The notes below the pieces were generated by a model, which worked only from the letters and a program-made list of their open reading frames with translations, was not told where the DNA came from and ran no database searches. From NCBI RefSeq assembly GCF_000368685.1, contig NZ_KB849631.1, positions 124,001-188,000 on the forward strand: a stretch of 64,000 nucleotides of DNA, written 5' to 3'. The stretch's first letter is position 1. Each line of letters begins with the position of its first letter. Positions 37,463-47,181 of the stretch are shown here, in pieces. The position numbers and the translations under genes were made by a program. The stretch comes from Acinetobacter baylyi DSM 14961 = CIP 107474. GTDB lineage: Bacteria > Pseudomonadota > Gammaproteobacteria > Pseudomonadales > Moraxellaceae.

Positions 37463-37540
37463 GAGTGAACAAATGTGCTTTTAGTGAACACTTGTACACA
37501 TTATTCCTTTTTTATAATTCAGTCAACAGGTGTTCACTCA
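37463..37540. promoter_or_regulatory. Probable DesT-type operator cluster
   Basis: Three related elements share a GTGAACA-nn-TGT core: 37464-37476, 37483-37495 in direct orientation, and an inverted copy at 37526-37539. They lie between the desaturase-reductase operon and the divergent TetR gene, where DesT binds in Pseudomonas. Assignment to this repressor is inference. Confidence 0.65.
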
Positions 37541-37623
37541 TTTTTTGATTTATTCTTTTTAACTTTTGTGAAAGGCAGTAAGTTTTTGGTAGACTCTTGA
37601 CAGGTTTTTAATAGGTCATGTGC

Positions 37624-38259
37624 ATGTCGATACGGGATGAACGTAAACAGCAGAGCCGCCAGGCTTTACTTGATGCAGCATTGCAACTGAGTACAGGAGG
37701 TCGTTCATTTAGCAGTATCAGTCTGCGCGAAGTTGCACGTGAAGTAGGATTGGTGCCCACTGCGTTCTATCGGCACTTTCAAGATATGGATGCATTGGGC
37801 CAAGAGCTGGTTGATCAGGTCGCACTTCATATCAAAAGCCTGATTCATCAGCTTGGACAAAGCTATTTACAGCAAGTCAGCACGCATCCAGATAGCAGTA
37901 TCGAGCTGTTTTTTCAGGCCATTAATCATAGTCCACTCGAATGGCAATTTATGATTGCAGAGCGTTGGGGTGGATCTGCTGCGGTGCGTCAGGCGATTGC
38001 ACGCGAAATTGAAGATTTGATTGAAGATCTAGCCACCGATTTGCGCAAGCTACCGATGTTTGAACATATTCAGGATTCACAGGATCTGAAAGTTCTCTCT
38101 ACCATTTTAATTAATCTTTCTTTTACTTGGGCCATGACTTGGCTCAGCCTTGCAAGCCAGTATCAGGATGCGGCACTATCGCAACACCAGCAACAGTTTG
38201 TTGAAAATGCCAATACTCAAATCCGTTTGATGTTTCGTGGCGTGGCAAACTGGGGATAA
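37624..38259 (+). CDS. desT: TetR-family repressor, DesT-like
   Basis: About 211 residues. The N-terminal helix-turn-helix reads RDERKQQSRQALLDAALQLS and SLREVAREVGLVPTAFYRHF, closely matching Pseudomonas DesT/FabR-type regulators that sense acyl-CoA saturation. The rest is an alpha-helical ligand domain. Two in-frame ATGs (37618, 37624) are possible; MSIRDERKQ is the usual N-terminus. It is divergent from the ferredoxin reductase and desaturase genes, its likely target. Confidence 0.85.
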   Translation: MSIRDERKQQSRQALLDAALQLSTGGRSFSSISLREVAREVGLVPTAFYRHFQDMDALGQELVDQVALHIKSLIHQLGQSYLQQVSTHPDSSIELFFQAINHSPLEWQFMIAERWGGSAAVRQAIAREIEDLIEDLATDLRKLPMFEHIQDSQDLKVLSTILINLSFTWAMTWLSLASQYQDAALSQHQQQFVENANTQIRLMFRGVANWG

Positions 38260-38388
38260 GCTGGTTTTTTTGTTGAAGACCATGTGTTGTACATGATATA
38301 GAGTAAAGTGATATTAATTAAAGCAATAGACAATCTCGCCAAAAGCAAATGGATGCTCGCGTGTGATCAAACAGTGATAGGAAGACTC

Positions 38389-39027
38389 ATGAATCCAGAT
38401 CGCCATCAACAATTTCTAATCCGCAAAGAACGCATCCTGAGTGTCGCTGAAAGGCTGTTACTGGAAAACAATCAGGAAATTACGCTAGATGAGCTTGTCG
38501 CAGAGCTCGACATTGCGAAAGGAACGCTCTATAAACATTTCAAGAGTAAAAATGAGCTGCTACTCGAACTGGTGATTCAGAATGAACGACGCTTGCTGGA
38601 AATTTCACAGAAGCACCATCATGATTTCAAGGAATATGCACCGATTTATATGTTGCATCATTTACTGGCACCTGCACGAACCATCTTGCTGCACCAGCTT
38701 GAAGAAAATTTGACCATGACCGAATCGAAGCTCAATCATCTGTTTGAAGCACTTTATGAAATTCGTCAGGAACGTATTCTGGCCATTAAGGACATTACCG
38801 AAGCCTATTTAAAATCGGTCAACTATGATATGTCGATTCGTGACTATCTGTCTTACATCTGGTCACTGACCTATGGTGCTGCGCTGCTGCTGAACTCAAG
38901 TTATTATCAACGTTCGATTGGCTCAAGACAAAAACTGATCAACCTATATGTCAATCAGGCACTGTCCTTGCCTGCGCAGTCGATCAATCTGGATGCCTTT
39001 GAAATCGATCTGAAAGATCTTTCGTAA
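38389..39027 (+). CDS. TetR/AcrR-family transcriptional regulator
   Basis: About 212 residues from the ATG at 38389, which has GGAAG six bases upstream; readings from 38308 have no ribosome site. The DNA-binding domain is RKERILSVAERLLLENNQ, ITLDELVAELDIAKGTLYKHF, a canonical TetR helix-turn-helix. The C-terminal domain is unrecognised. It follows desT by 130 bases on the same strand, but nothing else links it to lipids. Targets are unknown. Confidence 0.85.
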   Translation: MNPDRHQQFLIRKERILSVAERLLLENNQEITLDELVAELDIAKGTLYKHFKSKNELLLELVIQNERRLLEISQKHHHDFKEYAPIYMLHHLLAPARTILLHQLEENLTMTESKLNHLFEALYEIRQERILAIKDITEAYLKSVNYDMSIRDYLSYIWSLTYGAALLLNSSYYQRSIGSRQKLINLYVNQALSLPAQSINLDAFEIDLKDLS

Positions 39028-39052
39028 CGCTCGCCTCTAAATCACAGTCAAT

Positions 39053-39085
39053 AAAAAAGGTTTCTACATCATAGAAACCTTTTTT
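39053..39085. terminator. Bidirectional terminator between the TetR gene and dsbA
   Basis: A 14-bp perfect inverted repeat, A6-GGTTTCTA paired with TAGAAACC-T6, with a 5-base loop between convergent genes. It functions for either strand. Confidence 0.9.
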
Positions 39086-39111
39086 ATGCATTCAGAAAAA
39101 ATTCTGCATGG

Positions 39112-39732
39112 TTATTTCTTGGCAGTACGTTCTTTCTGGATCAGATAATTAACCACTTGTGTCACTTTACCATCTTCACCCTGAACCACATATTTACCAT
39201 TCACCACTATCGCAGGCACACCTGTCAATTGATATTGCTGTGCCAGTTTATTCGATTCTGCAATTTTGGATGTGATTGGGAAAGAGTTGAACATGCTATT
39301 AAATTTTTGTTCAGGTACACCATAATTCACATAGAATTTTGCCAAAGACGCCTGATCAAAAAGTTGCTGGTTTTGTGCATGGATCGCATGGAACAATGGC
39401 AAATGCGTTTTTTGACGTACACCCAATGCTTCAGAGACATAGTAAGCACGTGCGCCCTGCTCCCATACTTTATTCATTGCCGCTGGCGTACGAATAAAAT
39501 TAACATCTTTAGGTAACTGCTTTAACCAAGTCTGCATAAACGGTTCAAGCTTATAACAATGCGGACAACCATACCAAAAAAACTCACGCACTTCGATTTT
39601 ACCAGGTACATCTACTTTGCCTGGATTGGCAATCACCGTGTAATCTTTACCTGCTACAAAGTCGGCAGCCATGGTGGTGCCCGAAAATGCCATAATCGCT
39701 GCTGAAAGTCCGCCCAATACAAATTTTTTCAT
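39112..39732 (-). CDS. dsbA: Periplasmic thiol:disulfide interchange protein
   Basis: 206 residues with a signal peptide (KKFVLGGLSAAIMAFSGTTMA) and a thioredoxin fold carrying the CPHC active site at residues 56-59 (FFWYGCPHCYKLEPF). The cis-proline loop is TGVPAIVVNGKYVV. It oxidises cysteines of exported proteins. Length fits the family. It is divergent from ubiG with about 180 bases between them, and convergent with the TetR gene. Confidence 0.96.
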   Translation of the reverse strand: MKKFVLGGLSAAIMAFSGTTMAADFVAGKDYTVIANPGKVDVPGKIEVREFFWYGCPHCYKLEPFMQTWLKQLPKDVNFIRTPAAMNKVWEQGARAYYVSEALGVRQKTHLPLFHAIHAQNQQLFDQASLAKFYVNYGVPEQKFNSMFNSFPITSKIAESNKLAQQYQLTGVPAIVVNGKYVVQGEDGKVTQVVNYLIQKERTAKK

Positions 39733-39910
39733 TGTCCGTGTTATCCTCTAAACCGTTATGCTGAGTGTATGCGTTAAATATAAAACAAATATTCAAATTT
39801 CGTTTCGTTATGTGAAGATTTTTTCTGAATTTATCGCTTTTTCTGGAATTACCGCTACACTAAACAGCAAATTAAACGCATTAAAATCATCTAAATTTGA
39901 GGCCATACCC

Positions 39911-40627
39911 ATGTCACAACTGAATGTTGATCCACAGGAAATCGCAAAATTTGAAGCACTTGCAGCCAAATGGTGGGATCAGCATTCTGAATTTCGCCCA
40001 CTTCACCAAATTAATCCTTTACGTTTAAACTGGATTGATGAACATGCAGGTGGCCTTGCGGGCAAGAAAGTACTGGATGTCGGTTGTGGTGGCGGGATTT
40101 TGGCTGAAAGTATGGCACGTCGCGGTGCAGATGTACTCGGAATCGATATGGGTGAGGCACCGCTGAATGTAGCACGTTTACATGCAGAGCAAGAACAAGT
40201 CGCAAATATCGAATATCGTCAGATTCCAGTTGAAGAACTTGCTCAAGAGCAAGCAGGCCAATATGACATTGTGACCTGTATGGAAATGATGGAGCATGTT
40301 CCAGATCCTGCATCAATCATCAAAGCCTGTCAGACTCTGGTCAAACCAGGTGGGCATGTGTTTTTCTCGACCATTAACCGTAACCCAAAATCTTACCTAT
40401 TTGCGATCATTGGTGCCGAATACGTTCTGCGTTTACTGCCAAAAGGAACTCACGATTACCACAAATTTATTCGCCCGTCAGAGATGGCACACGATATTCG
40501 TGAAGCAGGTCTTAAGCTTAAAGATATGACGGGTTTGCACTACAATCCATTGACCAAACACTATTGGCTGGCGCCAAATGTCGATGTCAATTACATGGTG
40601 CATACCCTCAAAGAAGGTCAATCATGA
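39911..40627 (+). CDS. ubiG: Ubiquinone biosynthesis O-methyltransferase
   Basis: 238 residues from the ATG at 39911, where the family N-terminus ([19 protein letters not shown]) begins. SAM-binding motif I is [20 protein letters not shown], with [13 protein letters not shown] and [12 protein letters not shown] following. It catalyses the two O-methylations of ubiquinone synthesis. The stop overlaps the next start as ATGA. The order ubiG-mupP-yciK is conserved in pseudomonads and relatives. Confidence 0.96.
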   Translation: MSQLNVDPQEIAKFEALAAKWWDQHSEFRPLHQINPLRLNWIDEHAGGLAGKKVLDVGCGGGILAESMARRGADVLGIDMGEAPLNVARLHAEQEQVANIEYRQIPVEELAQEQAGQYDIVTCMEMMEHVPDPASIIKACQTLVKPGGHVFFSTINRNPKSYLFAIIGAEYVLRLLPKGTHDYHKFIRPSEMAHDIREAGLKLKDMTGLHYNPLTKHYWLAPNVDVNYMVHTLKEGQS

Positions 40628-41331
40628 AAGCAGTTTTATTTGACCTTGATGGAACCTTAATTGATACGGCTGCGGACTTTATTCGCATCATTCAAGAAAT
40701 GTGTCGTGAAGAACAGCGCGAAGTGGTTGATGCCGATCTGATTCGTACACAGGTATCCGAAGGTGCACGTGCGATGGTCAAGCTGGTGTATCCTGAACTG
40801 GCTGTCGATGATGCGGTATTTCTGACGCATCGTCAGCGCTTTTTAGACAGATATGAACAGAATATCGTGGTGGATACCGACCTGTTTAAAGGGATGTATC
40901 CTTTACTTGAAATGCTCGAATCCCAACAAATTCCTTGGGGCATTGTCACCAACAAACCACGTCATTTGACTGAGTTGCTACTAGAACGCCTGAACCTGAC
41001 CGAGCGCTGTGCGGTGCTGGTCTGCCCTGAAGATGTGCAAAGAACCAAACCAGACCCTGAACCGATGTTTCTGGCAGCAACCCAACTGCACATCGCACCT
41101 GAGCAGATCATTTACGTCGGCGATCATCCAAGAGATATCGACGCCGGTCGTGCCGCACACATGTACACCATTTTGGCTGCTTACGGTTATTTACCCCTGC
41201 AACATAAAGACAACCTGAATGCATGGCAGGCTGACGTGATTGTTCAGCATGTTACCGAGTTACAGAAAATTTTGTCTCAACAGCTACACATTACGCCATT
41301 AAATCAGGATACTATGCTACAAACATCATAA
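40624..41331 (+). CDS. mupP: HAD phosphatase, probably N-acetylmuramic acid 6-phosphate phosphatase
   Basis: 235 residues, HAD superfamily: motif [15 protein letters not shown] near the N-terminus, motif II in [16 protein letters not shown], Lys motif RTKPDPEPM, motif [17 protein letters not shown]. Such genes are often annotated gph (phosphoglycolate phosphatase), but the ubiG-HAD-yciK arrangement is that of Pseudomonas mupP, which dephosphorylates MurNAc-6-P in the anabolic murein recycling route. ampD in the same window fits recycling. Substrate is inferred from context. The ATG overlaps the ubiG stop. Confidence 0.82.
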   Translation: MKAVLFDLDGTLIDTAADFIRIIQEMCREEQREVVDADLIRTQVSEGARAMVKLVYPELAVDDAVFLTHRQRFLDRYEQNIVVDTDLFKGMYPLLEMLESQQIPWGIVTNKPRHLTELLLERLNLTERCAVLVCPEDVQRTKPDPEPMFLAATQLHIAPEQIIYVGDHPRDIDAGRAAHMYTILAAYGYLPLQHKDNLNAWQADVIVQHVTELQKILSQQLHITPLNQDTMLQTS

Positions 41332-41361
41332 TAATGACTCGATTTTAAAGGAGGTTTTCCA

Positions 41362-42108
41362 ATGAAATATTCAGAATATCAACCTCGTACCGACTTATTA
41401 AAAGGCCGTATTATTTTAATTACAGGTGCAGGCGATGGAATTGGACGAGCAGCAGCCATGAGCTATGCGCTACACGGTGCGACTGTTGTTCTGCATGGAA
41501 GAACCTTAAATAAACTTGAAGTCATCTATGATGAAATCGAAAGCTTGGGTGCACCGCAGCCTGCGATCTTACCTTTACAGCTTTCCAGTGCATCGGACCG
41601 TGACTATGAGCTGCTCTTCAATACACTGGAAGATCAGTTTGGGCGTCTGGACGGAATTTTGCACAATGCAGGTATCTTGGGTGAACGTGTGCCCCTAGCG
41701 CATTACCCAGCCGATGTCTGGGATGATGTGATGGCTGTTAACCTGCGTGCGCCTTTTGTGCTGACTCAGGCGCTGCTACCGTTACTTGAAAGGTCAGATA
41801 ATGCCTCGGTTGTATTTGCAAGTTCTGGTGTAGGACGTGAAGCACGTGCCTTATGGGGTGCATATTCGGTGTCCAAGGTGGCCATTGAGGCAGTGAGCAA
41901 AATTTTTGCCAGTGAGCATGTCTATCCGAACATTCGCTTTAACTGCATTAATCCGGGTGCAACACGCACAGCCATGCGTGCCAAGGCTTATCCAGAAGAA
42001 GATCCTCTGACTTTACCAACAACTGAGTCGATTATGCCAGCCTATCTTTATCTAATGGGTGAAGATAGTTTGCATCTGAATGGCCAAAGTATTGATGCAC
42101 AGGATTAA
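41362..42108 (+). CDS. yciK: Short-chain dehydrogenase/reductase, YciK-like
   Basis: 248 residues, classical SDR. Cofactor site ITGAGDGIGRAAAMSYALHGA, NNAG-equivalent LHNAGILGERVPL, catalytic SSGVGREARALWGAYSVSK (Ser, Tyr-x3-Lys). GGAGG lies about nine bases before the ATG. Third gene of ubiG-mupP-yciK. YciK reactions are not settled; no pathway can be given from sequence. Confidence 0.9.
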   Translation: MKYSEYQPRTDLLKGRIILITGAGDGIGRAAAMSYALHGATVVLHGRTLNKLEVIYDEIESLGAPQPAILPLQLSSASDRDYELLFNTLEDQFGRLDGILHNAGILGERVPLAHYPADVWDDVMAVNLRAPFVLTQALLPLLERSDNASVVFASSGVGREARALWGAYSVSKVAIEAVSKIFASEHVYPNIRFNCINPGATRTAMRAKAYPEEDPLTLPTTESIMPAYLYLMGEDSLHLNGQSIDAQD

Positions 42109-42127
42109 AACTTTAAGCCGGTATAAG

Positions 42128-42149
42128 GCATCCTGCGGGATGCTTTTTT
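42128..42149 (+). terminator. Terminator after yciK
   Basis: Stem GCATCC/GGATGC with a 4-base loop and a six-base T-run, 20 bases past the yciK stop. It ends the ubiG-mupP-yciK unit. Confidence 0.85.
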
Positions 42150-42398
42150 GCATGAGACCTTCATACTTTTGACGATCGTTTTTTAAAACCGAACAAAAGT
42201 CGAGACGATCTGAACAGTATGTTTTAATCTGTTACATAATACATTTTGATATAAGAATGGCTAAATTATTAAAAAATAGCTAAAAGAATATATCTCCATA
42301 TTTTTAATTGAATTATTGAATGATCTTCACAGTTTCTCTGCATTTTTTTTGTACAGTAAAACAATGAAAGAGAAAATATGTGTCGACGAGGATGCTTC

Positions 42399-42785
42399 AT
42401 GAAAAAGGTTCTGACAGGCTTGGCATTATCTTTTGTGACGTTAATGAGCACTGTCACTTTGGCTGCACCACCTTTTGACCATGGGCCAGGTATGGGTGGA
42501 CCAGGTCGAGATCGTGGTTCGGCTGGATTTGATCGCAGTAACGACGATATGATCCGTTCAGAACGTCGAATGCGTCAGGAACAAGGCGTACAGCGCTTAA
42601 AGCAACACAAATGGCAAACGGGCTATATTATGCCGCAGCATTATCGCGGTGATGCCTATAAAGCGGATTATCGTGATTATAATCTGCCAAGACCAGGGCG
42701 TGGTCAACAGTGGTACAAGATTAATAATGATTTTATTCTGGTCAATTCAGACAGCAACGACATTATACGTATTCTGAATTTTTAA
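42399..42785 (+). CDS. Periplasmic RcnB-family protein
   Basis: About 128 residues starting MKKVLTGLALSFVTLMSTV, a signal peptide cut after TLAA. The mature part is Gly/Arg/Asp-rich (FDHGPGMGGPGRDRG) and ends in the RcnB-like domain: WQTGYIMPQHYRGDAYKADY, LPRPGRGQQWYKINNDFIL. E. coli RcnB is a periplasmic protein affecting nickel/cobalt export, but most family members are uncharacterised. The start at 42399 is preferred to 42378 because the signal peptide begins there. Confidence 0.82.
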   Translation: MKKVLTGLALSFVTLMSTVTLAAPPFDHGPGMGGPGRDRGSAGFDRSNDDMIRSERRMRQEQGVQRLKQHKWQTGYIMPQHYRGDAYKADYRDYNLPRPGRGQQWYKINNDFILVNSDSNDIIRILNF

Positions 42786-42805
42786 GCTGAGTCAGTGACA
42801 TGTTT

Positions 42806-42827
42806 AGCCCGATTAAAATATCGGGCT
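42806..42827 (+). terminator. Terminator after the first RcnB-like gene
   Basis: Stem AGCCCGAT/ATCGGGCT with a 6-base loop followed by a T-run, about 20 bases past the stop. Confidence 0.88.
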
Positions 42828-42960
42828 TTTTTATATGTCAAGTGAGCCTACATCTTTTGTTCACTAACTTCACAATTTGATAACTCACCTCCATTATATA
42901 TCTTAAGTTATTCATTACATTGGTTTTATCAAAGATAGATATGATATAAACGAGGCAAAA

Positions 42961-43263
42961 ATGCGTAAACTAGCAACAGCAATTATTTTAGCAACATCAG
43001 GCATCATCGCGACATCTGCAATGGCGGCGCCACACGACAATCATGATCGTTCCCCTCAGAAAGTAGTTCATCAGGACAAAAAACAAAACTGGCGTCCAGG
43101 CCAGGCTGTACCTAAACAGTATAATTCGGCACGTTACAAAGTTGATCATCGCGACCACAAACGCCTTCACAAGCCAGGCCCAGGTCAGCACTGGATTAAA
43201 GCCAACGGTCATTATGTCTTGATCAATGATCATAATCACAAAATTATTAAAGTGATTAACTAA
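42961..43263 (+). CDS. Small periplasmic RcnB-family protein
   Basis: 100 residues: signal peptide RKLATAIILATSGIIATSAM ending AMAA, then a His/Asp/Lys-rich mature domain with WRPGQAVPKQYNSARYKVDH and KPGPGQHWIKANGHYVLIN, matching the RcnB-like core of the preceding gene. The many histidines could bind metal, but that is inference. It lies 175 bases downstream of its paralogue, with a terminator between them, so the two have separate promoters. Confidence 0.85.
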   Translation: MRKLATAIILATSGIIATSAMAAPHDNHDRSPQKVVHQDKKQNWRPGQAVPKQYNSARYKVDHRDHKRLHKPGPGQHWIKANGHYVLINDHNHKIIKVIN

Positions 43264-43277
43264 ATCCATAATCACTT

Positions 43278-43310
43278 AAAATGTCCAAACTTTTCGGGTT
43301 TGGACATTTT
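43278..43310 (+). terminator. Terminator after the second RcnB-like gene
   Basis: Stem AAAATGTCCAAAC/GTTTGGACATTTT with a 7-base loop, followed by further T residues, 14 bases past the stop. Confidence 0.9.
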
Positions 43311-43374
43311 TTTATTGAAGGCTCACTAATTTTGTTTAGAATCATCCTTATGTCTTCACCTTCCTGAGTTTGAT

Positions 43375-44730
43375 ATGCAGCGTTATGAAACCACTTCTGT
43401 TCAGAACATAACACAACAATATGTCCACTGGTTTCGTCACTCAGCACCCTATATTAATGCTCATCGAAATAAAACCCTGGTGTTAATGTTTGGTGGTGAA
43501 GCAGTTCAGCATCCAAATTTTCAGCATATTATTCATGATATTGCACTGTTACATTCTCTCGGAATCCGTCTGATTCTGGTTCATGGCGCACGTCCACAAA
43601 TCAATCAAAATCTGCAAGAAAAGCAGATTGAGACACCCATTCATTTACATCGTCGAGTCACAACACGTGAATCTCTGGCTTGCGTTATGAATGCTGTGGG
43701 TTCCATTCGACTTGAAATTGAAGCACTCCTTTCGATGGGGCTTGCCAATTCACCTATGTTTGGTGCGCGGATTGATGTCGTTTCAGGTAACTTTGTCACG
43801 GCCAAACCTTACGGGATACGTGATGGTGTCGATTTTCAGCTTACGGGTGAAGTTCGCGCTATTGATACTGACGCCATTCAGCGGCATTTAGATAATCATA
43901 ATATTGTGGTGTTGGGTCCCACAGGTTATTCCACCACGGGTGAAGTGTTTAACCTTTTGGCAGAAGAAGTTGCAACAAAAACCGCCACTGCACTGCATGC
44001 AGATAAATTGATTTTTTTAGGCAAGAAGCAAGGCTTACTCAGTGATCAAGGTAAACTATTACGTGAACTCACCCCTCAACAGCTTGAGCCGTATATCAAA
44101 CATTTCCAGCAACTTGATCATGAGATGGCACTACATTTACAAGGCGCACAAACAGCGTCTTTGTCTGGTGTACATCGCGTTCATCTGATTTCTTATGCTT
44201 ATGACGGCGCCCTGATTGAAGAGTTATTTACTCGTGATGGCATTGGTACCATGATTACCGATGCCCACTATGAAGACGTTCGTACAGCGACTATTCAAGA
44301 TGTAGGAGGTCTGATTAATCTACTACGCCCTCTCGAAGAAGAAGGCATTCTGGTTTACCGTTCACGTGAACGTCTGGAAAGTGAGATTAGTCAGTTTGCG
44401 GTGATCGAACGCGATGGCATGATTCTGGCCTGTGCCGCGCTCTATCCAATTCCGACAGCAAAAAATGAAATTCGTTCTGCTGAAATCGCCTGTGTTGCCG
44501 TTGATCCTGCCTATCGTAAATCGAATCGGGGTAGTCAAATTCTGCATTTTTTAGAAGAGAAAGCACGTCAAGAAGGGATTTTGCAACTCTTTGTTCTCAC
44601 CACCCGTACTGCACACTGGTTTCTGGAACACGGTTTCCAAACAGCAAGTGTCGATGATCTCCCTAGTGCCCGACAAGAGCTGTATAACTACCAACGTAAC
44701 TCACTCGTTTTTAAAAAAATACTGATGTAA
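43375..44730 (+). CDS. argA: N-acetylglutamate synthase
   Basis: 451 residues, first enzyme of arginine synthesis (acetyl-CoA plus glutamate). The N-terminal amino-acid-kinase-like domain has TLVLMFGGEAVQHPNFQH and LVHGARPQINQNL, and binds arginine for feedback control in this family. The C-terminal GNAT acetyltransferase domain has IACVAVDPAYRKSNRGSQIL (acetyl-CoA loop) and WFLEHGFQ. Length matches E. coli/Pseudomonas ArgA. Monocistronic by position. Confidence 0.95.
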   Translation: MQRYETTSVQNITQQYVHWFRHSAPYINAHRNKTLVLMFGGEAVQHPNFQHIIHDIALLHSLGIRLILVHGARPQINQNLQEKQIETPIHLHRRVTTRESLACVMNAVGSIRLEIEALLSMGLANSPMFGARIDVVSGNFVTAKPYGIRDGVDFQLTGEVRAIDTDAIQRHLDNHNIVVLGPTGYSTTGEVFNLLAEEVATKTATALHADKLIFLGKKQGLLSDQGKLLRELTPQQLEPYIKHFQQLDHEMALHLQGAQTASLSGVHRVHLISYAYDGALIEELFTRDGIGTMITDAHYEDVRTATIQDVGGLINLLRPLEEEGILVYRSRERLESEISQFAVIERDGMILACAALYPIPTAKNEIRSAEIACVAVDPAYRKSNRGSQILHFLEEKARQEGILQLFVLTTRTAHWFLEHGFQTASVDDLPSARQELYNYQRNSLVFKKILM

Positions 44731-45150
44731 TTTGGGCACAATTTTTAGTTAAATTGCAATTCCGTCCCTTTCTCATAAAGCTGACGGATTTTTGAATTTT
44801 AATCTGTTTTCAGCTCAATGATTGTGTGTAGAACAATCCCTTAGCATAAGTTTCTATATCTTTATTCCATATATATTTAGTCGTAAATCTGCTGAATTAT
44901 TGACATCTTACAAATCAGTAAAATGAATAAATTTAGTCTTTTTTTAAAATAATATGTAAAACAAATATTTATAAAAATAATCCAAGATAATCTTTAGGAT
45001 TTATACTCCAACAATTCAGATAAGCTTTGCAGTTTTTTGGTTATCTGATTTTTATATAAGTAATATTAAAAATTTTATTTTTTATGGAATAGAAATAATT
45101 CTATGGTGTGGCCTCATCTTTATTTTTCTGAGTTAGAGGCACAGCACATC
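44731..45150. other. Intergenic region upstream of the sulfonate operon
   Basis: About 420 bases without a gene, very AT-rich. It should contain the ssu promoter. ATTTAGTC occurs twice (near 44875 and 44932), which might reflect a regulator site such as that of a CysB-like activator, but I cannot assign it. An in-frame upward extension of the first gene from 45103 is not supported. Confidence 0.5.
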
Positions 45151-46125
45151 ATGACCAGTATCATTTCATCTTCATGGTTCAAATTTTCAGTGGTTGCAGC
45201 AAGTATCACTGGCATCATGATGCTGAGTGGCTGTGCCAAAAAAGAAGCACAGGATTTGACCACCTTAAATATTGGCTTTCAGAAATATGGTTTATTACCG
45301 ATTGTGAAAGAGCGTGGTGAATTAGACAAAATCTTAAAAAAAGAAGGAATTACGATCAAGTGGGTTGAATTCCCCGCTGGCCCACAGCTACTTGAGGGTT
45401 TAAATGTAGGCAGTGTTGTCTTTGGCGAGGCAGGTGAAGCACCACCCATTTTTGCACAGGCAGCCAACTCTAATCTGGTTTATGTTGCTAATCAGCCAGC
45501 TGCACCCAATGCAGAAGCACTGATTGTACAAAAAAATTCATCCGTTCATAGTGTTCAAGACTTAAAAGGCAAACGTATTGCCTTAAATAAAGGCTCCAAT
45601 GTTCATTATCTATTGCTCAAACTATTAGAAAAAAATCATTTAACGCTGAACGATATTCAGGTGGTGTATTTACCGCCTGCCGATGCCCGTGCTGCTTTTG
45701 AAAAAGGTGCAGTGGATGCATGGGTGATTTGGGATCCGTTCTTTGCTGCTGCCGAGCAACAGATTGGCGCTCGTGTGATTGCGACTGGACAAGATCTTGT
45801 GAGCAATCATCAGTTCTATTTGGCAGATCGTAAATTTGCCCAGAATCATCCAGAGGTTCTAAAAACGCTGGTCAAAGAACTGAATCAAAGCACTGAATGG
45901 GTCAAAACTCATCAGGATGACGCAGCGAAACTTCTTGAAAAACCAACTGCACTCGATTTTAACATTCTAAAAACGTCGATATCCCGCATGGGCTTTGGGG
46001 TAACACCACTGTCAAATACCGTGATTAATGAGCAACAACAGGTTGCCGATGCCTTCTATCAACAAAAACTCATTCCTCAGCCGCTCAAAATTCAAGACGC
46101 CATTTTAAAGGGCGAGATTAAATAA
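45151..46125 (+). CDS. ssuA: Sulfonate ABC transporter substrate-binding lipoprotein (first copy)
   Basis: 324 residues from the ATG at 45151, giving a signal peptide with lipobox MLSGCAKK. The mature protein is an SsuA/TauA-type periplasmic binding protein: [80 protein letters not shown]. First gene of the ssu set. It resembles the next gene strongly in motif order but diverges in the ligand-facing parts, so the two may bind different sulfonates. Confidence 0.9.
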   Translation: MTSIISSSWFKFSVVAASITGIMMLSGCAKKEAQDLTTLNIGFQKYGLLPIVKERGELDKILKKEGITIKWVEFPAGPQLLEGLNVGSVVFGEAGEAPPIFAQAANSNLVYVANQPAAPNAEALIVQKNSSVHSVQDLKGKRIALNKGSNVHYLLLKLLEKNHLTLNDIQVVYLPPADARAAFEKGAVDAWVIWDPFFAAAEQQIGARVIATGQDLVSNHQFYLADRKFAQNHPEVLKTLVKELNQSTEWVKTHQDDAAKLLEKPTALDFNILKTSISRMGFGVTPLSNTVINEQQQVADAFYQQKLIPQPLKIQDAILKGEIK

Positions 46126-46151
46126 TAAGCAAATTATCTGGATTTATCATT

Positions 46152-47159
46152 ATGAGTACATTTAAAACGATTGGTATTCTGGGAACGATCATTGTAACGG
46201 CAGGGCTGAGTGCTTGTCAGAAAACAGAATCTAAGGCGCAGTCATCGCATGAAACAGCATCAACAGCGAATCCTGTAAAAACCTTATCCATTGGTTTTCA
46301 AAAGTCGTCGTTAAATTTTCTGATAGCCAAGCAGCAAAAAATATTTGAGCAAGAATTTCCAAATGCCAAAATCGAATGGCGTGAATTCCCTGCTGGCCCA
46401 CAAATGCTTGAAGCTTTGGCTGTAGGTGCCGTCGATTTTGGCGCGGTAGGCAATACGCCACCGATTTTTGCGCAAGCTGCCAACAAGGACTTGAGCTATG
46501 TGGGCTATGAGGTGGTACCTGCCAATTCACAGGCCGTTCTCATTCCATCCAACAGTCCAATTAAATCGATTGCAGACTTAAAAGGTAAGCGTATCGCGGT
46601 ACAAAAGGGATCTAGTGCACATGAGCTTTTGGCCAAAGTTTTACAAAAAGCAGGTCTAAGCTGGCAAGACATTCAACCGATCTGGCTTCCACCTGCCGAT
46701 GCGCGTGCCGCGTTTGATAAAGGTGCCATTGATGCATGGGCAATCTGGGAACCGTACCTGAGTACAACCGAGCTTAAAGGTCATGCCAAATCTTTGATTG
46801 ATGGAACAGCATTTCCAACCACCTATTCTTTTTATATTGGCAATCCAAAATTTATCCAACAACATCCAGATGCAGCACAAAAGGTACTGGATGGTCTGAA
46901 TCAGGCAGATCAATGGTTTGTCAAACATCAGGATGAAGGATTAAGTATTTATGCACAAAGTACAGGATTAGATACACAAGTCGCCAAAGCTGTACTTGAT
47001 AAACGCCTGAAACCTTCGCCTGTTCATCCACTTACGACCGAGGTGGTTGAAGCACAGCAACAGATTGCTGATCTGTTTAAACAGGTTCAACTGATCCCTA
47101 AAGAGATTCATGTCAGTCAGACCATCTGGTCGACCCACTCACCAAAAACCCAAGATTGA
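46152..47159 (+). CDS. ssuA: Sulfonate ABC transporter substrate-binding lipoprotein (second copy)
   Basis: 335 residues with lipobox GLSACQK. Motifs parallel the first copy: [78 protein letters not shown]. It delivers aliphatic sulfonates to the SsuBC importer. Co-directional and 26 bases after the first copy, then 22 bases before ssuD. Confidence 0.92.
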   Translation: MSTFKTIGILGTIIVTAGLSACQKTESKAQSSHETASTANPVKTLSIGFQKSSLNFLIAKQQKIFEQEFPNAKIEWREFPAGPQMLEALAVGAVDFGAVGNTPPIFAQAANKDLSYVGYEVVPANSQAVLIPSNSPIKSIADLKGKRIAVQKGSSAHELLAKVLQKAGLSWQDIQPIWLPPADARAAFDKGAIDAWAIWEPYLSTTELKGHAKSLIDGTAFPTTYSFYIGNPKFIQQHPDAAQKVLDGLNQADQWFVKHQDEGLSIYAQSTGLDTQVAKAVLDKRLKPSPVHPLTTEVVEAQQQIADLFKQVQLIPKEIHVSQTIWSTHSPKTQD

Positions 47160-47181
47160 ACACATTAAAGGAAACTCTCCC

